Shown: piece after piece, positions 1 through 5,438 of the stretch
How positions within the stretch are numbered: the stretch's first letter is position 1
Layout of the letters: every line of letters starts with the position of its first letter
Origin: an uncultured Prevotella sp.
GTDB lineage: Bacteria; Bacteroidota; Bacteroidia; Bacteroidales; Bacteroidaceae
Length of the DNA stretch: 5,438 nucleotides
NCBI GenBank assembly: GCA_900556795.1
Contig: USQD01000152.1
Coordinates: forward strand, 1 to 5,438
Reading direction: 5' to 3'
Program-made: the position numbers and the translations under genes
The notes under the pieces: model-generated
Database searches by the model: none
Told to the model about the DNA's origin: nothing
What the model saw: only the letters and a program-made list of their open reading frames with translations

Positions 1-13
1 CCCTATTCCGTTC

Positions 14-44
14 TTTGCCATTCCCCAAAAAACATTTACCTTTG
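14..44 (+). promoter_or_regulatory. Bacteroidota-type promoter of the outer membrane receptor gene
   Basis: A -33 element TTTG at 14-17 is followed after 19 bp by a -7 element TACCTTTG at 37-44. This matches the TTTG / TAnnTTTG consensus used by the main sigma factor of Bacteroidota. Transcription would begin near position 50, leaving a leader of about 45 nt. A GGAG at 67-70 lies about 24 nt before the ATG at 95, too far to act as a normal ribosome binding site. The bases just before the start codon are A/T-rich, as is usual in this phylum. Confidence 0.75.
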
Positions 45-94
45 CATCGTCAAACAGAAAAAGAAAGGAGTATTAAAACTAAAAAAAGATTGTT

Positions 95-2332
95 ATGAAC
101 AAGAAAAATATGATATTACTGAGCTCTTTGCTCGTATGTTCGCTCGAAAGTTTCGCACAGAACAAGGTTGAGGCTACCGATTCCATCTTGAAGGATATGG
201 ACCTGGATGCTGTAACCGTGGTTGCTTCCAAGCCTCTGGTAAAGATGGAGACCGACAAGATGACCTACAACGTAGAGCAGGATGCCGATGCCAAGGCTTC
301 TACCGTACTCGATATGCTGCGCAAGGTTCCGATGGTAACCGTAGACGGACAGGACAACATCACCGTGAATGGTTCTTCCAGCTTCAAGGTATACGTAGAC
401 GGAAAGCCGAATCCCATGTTCTCTGCCAACCCATCGCAGATATTCAAGGCGATGCCGGCAACCATGGTCAAGAACATAGAGGTAATCACCAATCCGGGAG
501 CCAAATATGATGCAGAAGGAACGGGCGGTGTGCTCAACATCGTACTCAACAAGCAGACCGTGAATGGCGCAGGAGGCAACGACCTCAGCAATGGATATAA
601 CGGCAACATCAGTGCCACTGCCGGCAATCAGGCACAGAGCATCTCTGCCCTCATCAGCGGTCAGCAGGGCAAACTTACCTACAGTGCCAACGGTATGTAC
701 AACTACCAGAAGATGAACGGTACAACCATCTCCTTCGACCGTACGCAGAAAGACGGAAGCCTGATGAACTACTATCAGAAATCAGACATGAAGCAGCCGT
801 TCTCGATGGGTAACATCAGTCTCAGCTATGAACTCGATTCGCTGAGCAACATCAGCGCCACGGCTGGCTTGACCACCTTCGGTCAGAAGCTGAACGGTCA
901 TCCGCTTACCCAAATGTCTGGAGGCATCTATGGCAAGGGCTTCGAATACGGCAACGAGATGAAGCAGGATCTGGACAACACATCTTTCAATGGAAGCATC
1001 GACTATCAGAGATTCTTCAACAAGGAGCGCACCAACTACCTCATCCTCAGCTATCTCTTCAGCACCAACCCTACCCATATCGACAACTATACGTTCTACG
1101 ATGAAATCAGTCAGGTAACGGGGATTCAACTCCACGACCTGCTCTCCAAGAGCAAAACCCGTGGCACGGAGCACACCTTCCAGGCAGACTTCACCCACTC
1201 GCTCAGCGAGACACAGCGCTTGAACTTCGGCGCCAAATACATCGCCCGCACCAACAAGAGCGATTCCCGCTACTACGATGTGGCAGCCGATAAGACCGAG
1301 ACTCTGAATCCAGCCAACAGCATGGAATACAAGAACACCCAGAATATTCTGGCTGCATACGCTGAATGGAAAGGAAACTTCGGAAAATGGGGAACGATGA
1401 TGGGAACCCGCTACGAGCAGACCTGGGAAAAGGTGAAGTTTGAGCAGGGCAAGGGCGATGACTTCGACAAACAGTACGGCAATCTCGTACCTAGCGCCAG
1501 CCTTTCCTACAACATCGCTCCAGGCATGAACATCGGAATGAACTATCAGCTGCGCATCACCCGTCCTGGAATCACCTATCTGAATCCATACGTAGACCGC
1601 AGTAATCCTACTGCCATCTCCTATGGTAATACAGACCTCGACGTGGTGAAGTCGCATCAGCTGAACATGGTATTCAATTACTATAACCAGCGATTCATGT
1701 TGAGCACCACCCTGGGTTACGGATTCTGCGACAACAAGATAGAGCAGTATTCCTTCCTCGATGCCGACAACCTGCTCAACACCACCTACGGCAATGTTTC
1801 GAAGACCCGCAACGCCAGCATGAATGTATTCATCAATTGGCTGATGTTCAAGAAGACAAGACTGATGCTGAACGAGAGCTTGAGCTACAACGATTTGCGC
1901 AGCAATGCCCTGGGATGGAAGAACAACGGATGGAACAGCAGCACGATGATCAACCTGCAACAGACCCTGCCTTGGGAACTGCAATGGACCGTGGGTAGCA
2001 TCATCCAGACCAAGCAGCATAATCTGCAGGGCTATCAGAGCGGTATGGCATTCTTCTATACCACCCTCTCCAAATCTATCGTGAAGGATAAGCTTGACCT
2101 GAGTCTGATGTTCCTCACTCCTACCGACGACAAGCTCAACATCAAGCAGAAGACCGTGGGTTCGGATTACGTACAGAACATGACCATAAAAGTGCCATTG
2201 CGCCAGATCAGTCTTACCCTGACATGGAAGTTCGGAAACACCAAGAAGCAATTCCAGCAGGCGAAGTCAAACATCAAGAATGACTTCCAGGAAGAGCAAC
2301 AGGGAATCCAGACAGGAGGAATGGAGAAATAA
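95..2332 (+). CDS. TonB-dependent-receptor-like outer membrane beta-barrel protein
   Basis: The 745-residue product is an outer membrane protein with a plug and a barrel. Residues 1-21 form a signal peptide (two lysines, a hydrophobic stretch, then Ser-Phe-Ala before Gln22). A TonB-box-like LDAVTVVAS follows at 37-45. The plug domain spans about 50-153, with DMLRKVPMVTVDG at 73-85, the FKVYVDGKPNP turn at 97-107 and IEVITNPGAKYDAEGTGG at 128-145, all typical of Bacteroidota receptors of the OMP_b-brl_3 type. The rest alternates Gly/Asn/Ser-rich loops with aromatic-ended strands, ending in ISLTLTWKFG at 705-714. A charged 31-residue tail follows. Many relatives carry a carboxypeptidase-like beta-sandwich domain of about 80 residues before the plug. 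This protein goes straight from signal peptide to TonB box. No SusD-like gene lies downstream, so glycan import by a SusCD pair is not supported. The substrate cannot be read from the sequence. It is transcribed alone, from the promoter at 14-44 to the hairpin at 2337-2382. Confidence 0.92.
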   Translation: MNKKNMILLSSLLVCSLESFAQNKVEATDSILKDMDLDAVTVVASKPLVKMETDKMTYNVEQDADAKASTVLDMLRKVPMVTVDGQDNITVNGSSSFKVYVDGKPNPMFSANPSQIFKAMPATMVKNIEVITNPGAKYDAEGTGGVLNIVLNKQTVNGAGGNDLSNGYNGNISATAGNQAQSISALISGQQGKLTYSANGMYNYQKMNGTTISFDRTQKDGSLMNYYQKSDMKQPFSMGNISLSYELDSLSNISATAGLTTFGQKLNGHPLTQMSGGIYGKGFEYGNEMKQDLDNTSFNGSIDYQRFFNKERTNYLILSYLFSTNPTHIDNYTFYDEISQVTGIQLHDLLSKSKTRGTEHTFQADFTHSLSETQRLNFGAKYIARTNKSDSRYYDVAADKTETLNPANSMEYKNTQNILAAYAEWKGNFGKWGTMMGTRYEQTWEKVKFEQGKGDDFDKQYGNLVPSASLSYNIAPGMNIGMNYQLRITRPGITYLNPYVDRSNPTAISYGNTDLDVVKSHQLNMVFNYYNQRFMLSTTLGYGFCDNKIEQYSFLDADNLLNTTYGNVSKTRNASMNVFINWLMFKKTRLMLNESLSYNDLRSNALGWKNNGWNSSTMINLQQTLPWELQWTVGSIIQTKQHNLQGYQSGMAFFYTTLSKSIVKDKLDLSLMFLTPTDDKLNIKQKTVGSDYVQNMTIKVPLRQISLTLTWKFGNTKKQFQQAKSNIKNDFQEEQQGIQTGGMEK

Positions 2333-2336
2333 TAAA

Positions 2337-2382
2337 AACGGAAAAATCAGCAGGAAGACTCTTTCCTGCTGATTTTTCCGTT
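2337..2382. terminator. Strong hairpin terminator between convergent genes, probably bidirectional
   Basis: A perfect 20-bp stem (2337-2356 pairing with 2363-2382) closes a 6-nt loop GACTCT. It begins 4 nt after the receptor stop codon and lies 19 nt beyond the end of the minus-strand PAP2 gene. Read on the minus strand, the stem is followed by a T-rich run (complement of 2331-2336), a good intrinsic terminator for the PAP2 transcript. Read on the plus strand, the tract after the stem is poor in T (CTATACAACAG), although the 3' arm itself contains five T. Termination in both directions is inferred from the stem and its position. Confidence 0.85.
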
Positions 2383-2401
2383 CTATACAACAGATTGTTT
2401 T

Positions 2402-3085
2402 TTATAATCTGATAGCTAAATCAATACCTGTCGGAGCTACCGAAAGACTGATATTGTCATTGATATCCTTCTCTTTCTCTCCATCACTCTCCTTTCCTTT
2501 CTTCTTGTTCTTTCCCAGAATCCAATCGCCTATCAGATAGCCGGCTTCTGCCGAGGCTACACCGATGGCGGCACCCGCCACGACATCTTCCCAATGATGG
2601 CGATTGCGGCGCACTCTATCCACAGCCACTCCCGTAGCCACTGCATAGCCCGCCACACCAATCCAAGGAGAAACCTTGCGATATTCGTGCATCAATGTGG
2701 TGGCACCGCAGAAAGCCACAGAGGTATGTCCGGAAGGAAACGACTCGTTATCAGTCCCATCGGGTCTCATCTTGTGTATCGACTTCTTGAGCGAATAGGT
2801 TACAGCTGCATTGACGCCGAACGAGAGCACCGAAACAGCAATCCTTCGCTTCCAGGAACTCTCAGCCTCCACGCCCAGCATCTTCAATCCGAAGACAGAT
2901 GCCGTTGGCACCAGGCGCAGGACATCATCGATTCCATCACCATGATAGCGCTTGTAATGGGTAGTCTGCTCTATATGAACCGTTGTATTCTGCCCCATGG
3001 TCATCATCATATTCTGCGAAAATACAGGGGCAGGAATCATCATGATTCCACCTATTAATATCTTTCTTATTCTTTTCATATTCAT
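2402..3085 (-). CDS. Exported PAP2-family acid phosphatase (membrane lipid phosphatase type)
   Basis: This 227-residue member of the PAP2 / type 2 phosphatidic acid phosphatase superfamily carries all three signature motifs: K100-x6-R107-P108, P117-S-G-H120 and R157-x5-H163-x3-D167. In this family His163 would form the phospho-enzyme intermediate and His120 act as acid/base. Residues 1-23 resemble a signal peptide (MNMKRIRK, a hydrophobic core, then VFS before Gln24), so the active site probably faces the periplasm. Hydrophobic segments lie at roughly 82-98, 138-155 and 168-190. A Lys/Glu-rich stretch at 192-208 and a short apolar end follow. Likely substrates from family knowledge are lipid phosphates or diphosphates such as undecaprenyl diphosphate, phosphatidylglycerophosphate or lipid A phosphates; the sequence does not say which. 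The motif 3 position usually held by Ser is Asp156. ATG at 3085 was chosen, though Met3 is also possible. The nitroreductase gene ends 68 bp upstream on the same strand, and I see no convincing promoter in that gap, so co-transcription is possible. Confidence 0.9.
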   Translation of the reverse strand: MNMKRIRKILIGGIMMIPAPVFSQNMMMTMGQNTTVHIEQTTHYKRYHGDGIDDVLRLVPTASVFGLKMLGVEAESSWKRRIAVSVLSFGVNAAVTYSLKKSIHKMRPDGTDNESFPSGHTSVAFCGATTLMHEYRKVSPWIGVAGYAVATGVAVDRVRRNRHHWEDVVAGAAIGVASAEAGYLIGDWILGKNKKKGKESDGEKEKDINDNISLSVAPTGIDLAIRL

Positions 3086-3120
3086 GTTAATATGTCGTAC
3101 CCGGCATGTATGGCGAAAAG

Positions 3121-3144
3121 GGAAGCCATTTCCATTTTGCTTCC
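3121..3144 (-). terminator. Weak hairpin between the nitroreductase and PAP2 genes
   Basis: On the minus strand GGAAGC (3144 to 3139) can pair with GCTTCC (3126 to 3121) across a 12-nt loop, followed by CTTTTC. It begins 9 nt after the nitroreductase stop codon. With only six base pairs and a large loop, it may attenuate transcription into the PAP2 gene or mean nothing. Confidence 0.25.
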
Positions 3145-3153
3145 ATTTTTATC

Positions 3154-3666
3154 CTAGATTTCTTCTACTATCTCGCTCATGTCCTTGCGCTTCTTCTCGG
3201 CATGAGGACAATCTTCTGCAATATGCCCAATAGGAATAATAACTACAGCCTCGTAGCCCTCACGAGGGAAAAGCTGCTGCATCTTTTCGGTATCGTAATT
3301 GCATACCCAGCAGGTTCCTAGTCCACGCTCGGTGGCTGCCAGACAAAGATGCTCAGTAGCGATGGCTACATCAATATCTCCATGAGGCTTCTCATCATAT
3401 CTGCGAACCCAGTTTTCATTCACATTTCTCATGCCCACGATATACATCGGTGCTGTTTTAAACCACTCACGATCGTAGCATTCCTGCAATTTCTCCTTAG
3501 CCTCAGCAGAACGGACGATAAGCCAGAGCCAAGGCTGTCTATTCACAGCAGACGGTGCCAGCTGCACACACTGCATGATATAATCCAAATCCTCCTGGCT
3601 TACAGCCTCAGAGGTAAACTTACGAGCCGAGAATCGCTCTTGACTCAATGCTAACATATCTTTCAT
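3154..3666 (-). CDS. Nitroreductase-family FMN oxidoreductase
   Basis: The 170-residue product belongs to the nitroreductase superfamily of FMN-dependent, NAD(P)H-using enzymes. It shows the family landmarks in order: R11-F-S-x-R15 near the N-terminus (phosphate end of FMN), APSAVNRQPW at 37-46, the helix starting DIDVAIATEHLCLAA at 97-111 with ERGLGTCWV at 113-121, and IPIGH at 144-148. It ends in a basic-acidic helix KKRKDMSEIVEE, where relatives carry an R/K-K-x-x-x-E-I/V motif. At 170 residues it is at the short end for the family, and it resembles the compact subgroup in Bacteroidota and clostridia rather than NfsA/NfsB. No signal peptide is present, so it is cytoplasmic. The natural substrate (quinones, nitro compounds, other electron acceptors) cannot be told from the sequence. 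ATG at 3666 fits the promoter at 3708-3739; Met4 is a possible alternative. It is divergent from umuC and may be co-transcribed with the PAP2 gene. Confidence 0.9.
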   Translation of the reverse strand: MKDMLALSQERFSARKFTSEAVSQEDLDYIMQCVQLAPSAVNRQPWLWLIVRSAEAKEKLQECYDREWFKTAPMYIVGMRNVNENWVRRYDEKPHGDIDVAIATEHLCLAATERGLGTCWVCNYDTEKMQQLFPREGYEAVVIIPIGHIAEDCPHAEKKRKDMSEIVEEI

Positions 3667-3707
3667 ATCGTTCTGATTTTACGATTGTTTAAACCTGATT
3701 ATGGGCA

Positions 3708-3739
3708 CAAAGATAAGAAAAAATTACGGAACAACCAAA
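3708..3739 (-). promoter_or_regulatory. Bacteroidota-type promoter of the nitroreductase gene
   Basis: On the minus strand a -33 TTTG (complement of 3736-3739) is followed after exactly 20 bp by a -7 element TATCTTTG (complement of 3708-3715), a full match to TAnnTTTG. The predicted start of transcription, near 3702, leaves a leader of about 35 nt before the ATG at 3666. Confidence 0.7.
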
Positions 3740-3786
3740 AAACAAGGATAAAAGGTAATAGGTTTCGGATTATTTTTCGTAATTTT
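3720..3786. repeat. 9-bp inverted repeat linking the two divergent promoters
   Basis: AAAATTACG at 3720-3728 is perfectly inverted as CGTAATTTT at 3778-3786, 49 bp apart. The left arm sits in the spacer of the nitroreductase promoter and the right arm overlaps the -7 box of umuC. It could be a pair of half-sites for a shared regulator. The DNA is A/T-rich and chance is not excluded. Confidence 0.35.
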
Positions 3787-3787
3787 G
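3780..3787 (+). promoter_or_regulatory. -7 element of the umuC promoter
   Basis: TAATTTTG at 3780-3787 matches TAnnTTTG. No TTTG or TTG stands 19-21 bp upstream (the region near 3756-3761 reads GTAATA), so the promoter has only half of the consensus, as may be expected for a gene that needs activation. An 8-bp palindrome TTGTACAA at 3792-3799 covers the predicted start of transcription and could bind a regulator. The resulting leader to the ATG at 3825 is about 30 nt. Confidence 0.5.
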
Positions 3788-3824
3788 CAGATTGTACAAG
3801 AAATCGTTGTTAATATTAAAGGAA

Positions 3825-5213
3825 ATGATAGGATTGGCAGATTGCAACAACTTCTACTGTTCGTGCGAACGAGTGTTTCGCCCCGACCTGATAGGGAAGC
3901 CCGTGGTTGTCTTGAGTAACAACGATGGGTGCATTATCGCACGCTCTGAAGAAGCCAAGGCTCTGGGCTATAAGATGGGCGACCCGTTCTATCAGGTAAA
4001 GGAAAAACTGGAGGCTGAAGGCGTAGCTATCTTCTCCAGCAACTACACGCTTTATGGCTCACTCTCAAACAGAGTCATGTCGATGCTGTCGCACTACTCG
4101 CCCCTCATCGACCAATACTCCATCGACGAGAGTTTCTTCGAGGTGGACCAGTCTATGGCAAAGAGTTTCTTCAAGGAGAATCAGCCCATGGCAGAACGTT
4201 TCTTCAAGGAATATCCGAAGGAAAAACTTTCTTCCGTCACAGATGGTTCCCTTCTCCAACAATACGGTGCCAGGATTTCGGCTGATGTACTCCGAGCCGT
4301 GGGCATCCCTATCTCCATCGGAATCGCAGAGACGAAGACTCTGGCAAAAATCGGTTCTAAATTCGCCAAGAAATACAAGGGATATCAGGGCTGTTGTCTC
4401 ATCGACACAGACGAACGGAGACGCAAGGCGCTGTCTCTCTTCCCCGTAGAAGACGTATGGGGAATAGGTAGGCAGATAGCCCGGAAGCTCGACTATATGG
4501 GAATCCGAACTGCCGCCCAGTTTGCGGACAAGAAAGAAAGTTGGGTGCGCAGCCATTTCAATATCACCACCGTCAGGACCTGGAAGGAACTGAACGGAGA
4601 GAGTTGCATCAGCATCGAGGAACTGCCGCAGAAGAAGAGCATCTGCACCAGCAGGAGTTTTGCCGACGAGGGCATTACTGACAAGAACGTGATAGAAGAA
4701 GCCGTGGCTAATTTCGCAGTACGCTGTACTGAAAAATTAAGGAGGCAAGGTAGCGTATGCCAGGGTATTACGGTGTTCGCATGGACTTCCAGATTCAATG
4801 AGAGCGTACCCGAATATACCATCCACGACTCCCTCACCCTACCCATCGCTACAAACGCACAAGATGAAATCGTGGGTGCCGCCCTCACCATTCTCAGAGC
4901 CAGATATCCCAAGCCGATGGCCGACAGCAGACCCGACCGTCCCGGAATGTCATTCAATTTCAAGAAAGCAGGTGTCATTCTGTGGCAAATCTCCCCCGAC
5001 AATCCTCGCCAGCAGGACCTCTTCGACCCTATCGACCGAAGCAAGCAAAAGGCACTGATGGAAGCCATCGATGCCATTAACCGCAAGAACGGCTATGGCA
5101 CGATAAGGCAAGCCATACAAGGTACCGATTGCCAATTCGATTTGAAACGGGAATACATGTCAAAACGTTTCACAACGAACATCAACGAAATACTGAAGGT
5201 AAAAACCCAATGA
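3825..5213 (+). CDS. umuC: Y-family translesion DNA polymerase UmuC (Pol V catalytic subunit)
   Basis: The 462-residue product copies damaged DNA as the catalytic subunit of a Pol V-like enzyme. The palm begins MIGLADCNNFYCSCERVFRP, with catalytic Asp6. The second acidic pair is Asp101-Glu102 in YSIDES, the same numbering as E. coli UmuC. GIAETKTLAKIGSKFAKKY follows, then the thumb helix-hairpin-helix with VEDVWGIG at 208-215. The little finger starts after CTSRSFADE, and a sliding-clamp binding motif QQDLF sits at 396-400. The end (KRFTTNINEILKVK) also parallels E. coli. It is about 40 residues longer than the 422-residue E. coli protein. From alignment by eye, about 28 extra residues lie just after Glu102 and about 12 at roughly 362-373. 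ATG 3825 is chosen because homology begins there and because an in-frame TTG at 3792 would lie at or before the transcript start. GGA at 3821-3823 is too close to the ATG to be a true ribosome binding site. It precedes umuD by 49 bp, probably in one operon. Confidence 0.95.
   Translation: MIGLADCNNFYCSCERVFRPDLIGKPVVVLSNNDGCIIARSEEAKALGYKMGDPFYQVKEKLEAEGVAIFSSNYTLYGSLSNRVMSMLSHYSPLIDQYSIDESFFEVDQSMAKSFFKENQPMAERFFKEYPKEKLSSVTDGSLLQQYGARISADVLRAVGIPISIGIAETKTLAKIGSKFAKKYKGYQGCCLIDTDERRRKALSLFPVEDVWGIGRQIARKLDYMGIRTAAQFADKKESWVRSHFNITTVRTWKELNGESCISIEELPQKKSICTSRSFADEGITDKNVIEEAVANFAVRCTEKLRRQGSVCQGITVFAWTSRFNESVPEYTIHDSLTLPIATNAQDEIVGAALTILRARYPKPMADSRPDRPGMSFNFKKAGVILWQISPDNPRQQDLFDPIDRSKQKALMEAIDAINRKNGYGTIRQAIQGTDCQFDLKREYMSKRFTTNINEILKVKTQ
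4131..4223 (+). repeat. 33-bp tandem repeat inside umuC (11-residue protein repeat)
   Basis: Two full units (4131-4163 and 4164-4196) agree at 25 of 33 bases, and a third, partial unit (4197-4223) shares 13 consecutive bases GTTTCTTCAAGGA with unit 2. In protein the units read SFFEVDQSMAK, SFFKENQPMAE and RFFKEYPKEK (residues 103-134). The length is a multiple of three, so the reading frame is kept. The first unit begins at the codon right after catalytic Glu102, so it includes the native strand and the later units look like copies of it. Confidence 0.85.
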
Positions 5214-5262
5214 GATGCAAAATTAGCCCCTTTCAAAAAAATGGGCTCCATAAACTAAGAAA

Positions 5263-5438
5263 ATGAATAAGAATAACGAAAATAATATAAAGCTGACATT
5301 TCACCCTGCGGAATTCGGAGAAAAGATGCCGATTCCGCTGGCTGAACAAAGCGTAAAAGCCGGCTTCCCTTCGCCGGCACAAGACTATATGGAGGGAGAA
5401 ATAGACCTCAACGATATTCTGGTTCGCCATCGTGAGGC
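5263..5438 (+). CDS. umuD: UmuD-like S24 self-cleaving protein, N-terminal part (cut by window end)
   Basis: The first 58 residues of a UmuD-type protein are visible; the gene runs off the window. The segment AGFPSPAQDYMEGEIDLNDILVRHRE (33-58) matches E. coli UmuD around its cleavage site (CGFPSPAADYVEQRIDLNQLLIQH). In the family, RecA-stimulated self-cleavage at this site gives UmuD', which joins UmuC to form the active mutagenic polymerase. Here the predicted cut is Ala33-Gly34, where E. coli UmuD has Cys-Gly; Ala-Gly is the LexA form. The region before the cut is about nine residues longer than in E. coli, with an Asn/Lys/Glu-rich start. The catalytic Ser and Lys lie beyond the window, so activity cannot be judged. 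ATG 5263 is the first start after an in-frame stop at 5251-5253. No good ribosome binding site is seen. The 49-bp gap after umuC has no clear promoter or terminator, which fits co-transcription. Confidence 0.9.
   Translation, partial: MNKNNENNIKLTFHPAEFGEKMPIPLAEQSVKAGFPSPAQDYMEGEIDLNDILVRHRE

Noticed and set aside
137..141. Cys15 in the receptor signal peptide as a lipoprotein site
   Set aside because: The residue before it is Val and the context LLVC does not fit a lipobox; a normal signal peptidase site follows at Ala21.
782..2251. Long open frame (489 codons) on the minus strand inside the receptor gene
   Set aside because: It lies wholly antisense to a gene with clear signal peptide, plug and barrel motifs. 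Its translation has no recognisable domain and reflects the codon bias of the opposite strand.
2237..2332. Charged Gln/Lys/Glu-rich tail after the last barrel strand of the receptor
   Set aside because: Such tails are common in this family of Bacteroidota barrel proteins, so it is not reported as odd.
2594..3058. Plus-strand open frame opposite the PAP2 gene
   Set aside because: The minus-strand frame has all three PAP2 motifs. The plus-strand translation is His/Ser/Arg-rich with no domain and no promoter.
3792..3824. In-frame TTG upstream of the chosen umuC start
   Set aside because: It lies about 5 nt after the -7 box, at or before the expected transcript start, and the added residues have no counterpart in other UmuC proteins.
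3667..3824. Search for an SOS box before umuC
   Set aside because: No E. coli-type CTGT-N8-ACAG and no GAAC-N4-GTTC box is present. The SOS signal in this group may differ, so absence does not settle regulation.
4065..4556. Minus-strand open frame opposite umuC whose translation shows a LEETL-type repeat
   Set aside because: The repeat is only the antisense image of the 33-bp repeat in umuC.
5225..5247. Possible hairpin AGCCC / GGGCT between umuC and umuD
   Set aside because: Only five base pairs with a 13-nt loop and no T tract after it. It is too weak to call a terminator or regulator.

Overview
The window looks like chromosomal DNA from a Bacteroidota bacterium, most likely a Prevotella/Segatella-type gut or oral species. 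The evidence is the promoter form (TTTG, then 19-20 bp, then TAnnTTTG), the near absence of Shine-Dalgarno sequences at usable spacing, an outer-membrane TonB-type barrel protein of a kind abundant in this phylum, and the wording of the encoded proteins. The genus is an inference from protein style, not from a database match.

Layout. Positions 1-94 hold a well-formed Bacteroidota promoter and a short leader. Positions 95-2332 (+) encode a TonB-dependent-receptor-like outer membrane beta-barrel protein. A 20-bp perfect hairpin at 2337-2382 lies between this gene and the convergent minus-strand gene, and probably terminates transcription from both sides. Positions 2402-3085 (-) encode an exported PAP2-family phosphatase. 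Positions 3154-3666 (-) encode a small nitroreductase-family flavoprotein, upstream of the PAP2 gene on the same strand. The 158-bp gap 3667-3824 carries back-to-back promoters for the nitroreductase (-) and umuC (+), with a 9-bp inverted repeat that touches both. Positions 3825-5213 (+) encode the Y-family translesion polymerase UmuC. After 49 bp comes the start of a UmuD-like self-cleaving partner (5263 onward), cut off by the window end.

How the genes relate. umuC and umuD form a probable mutagenic-repair operon (a DNA polymerase V equivalent), but in the order C-then-D, the reverse of the E. coli operon. The nitroreductase shares its upstream region with this operon and could be co-regulated with it. 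The receptor and the phosphatase are both envelope proteins, but they converge on a shared terminator and so are separate transcription units.

The most unusual point is inside UmuC. About 28 extra residues, containing an 11-residue (33-bp) tandem repeat, sit directly after the catalytic Asp-Glu pair, and about 12 extra residues lie further on in the little-finger region. I see no transposon, CRISPR array, RNA gene or clearly new multi-gene system here.
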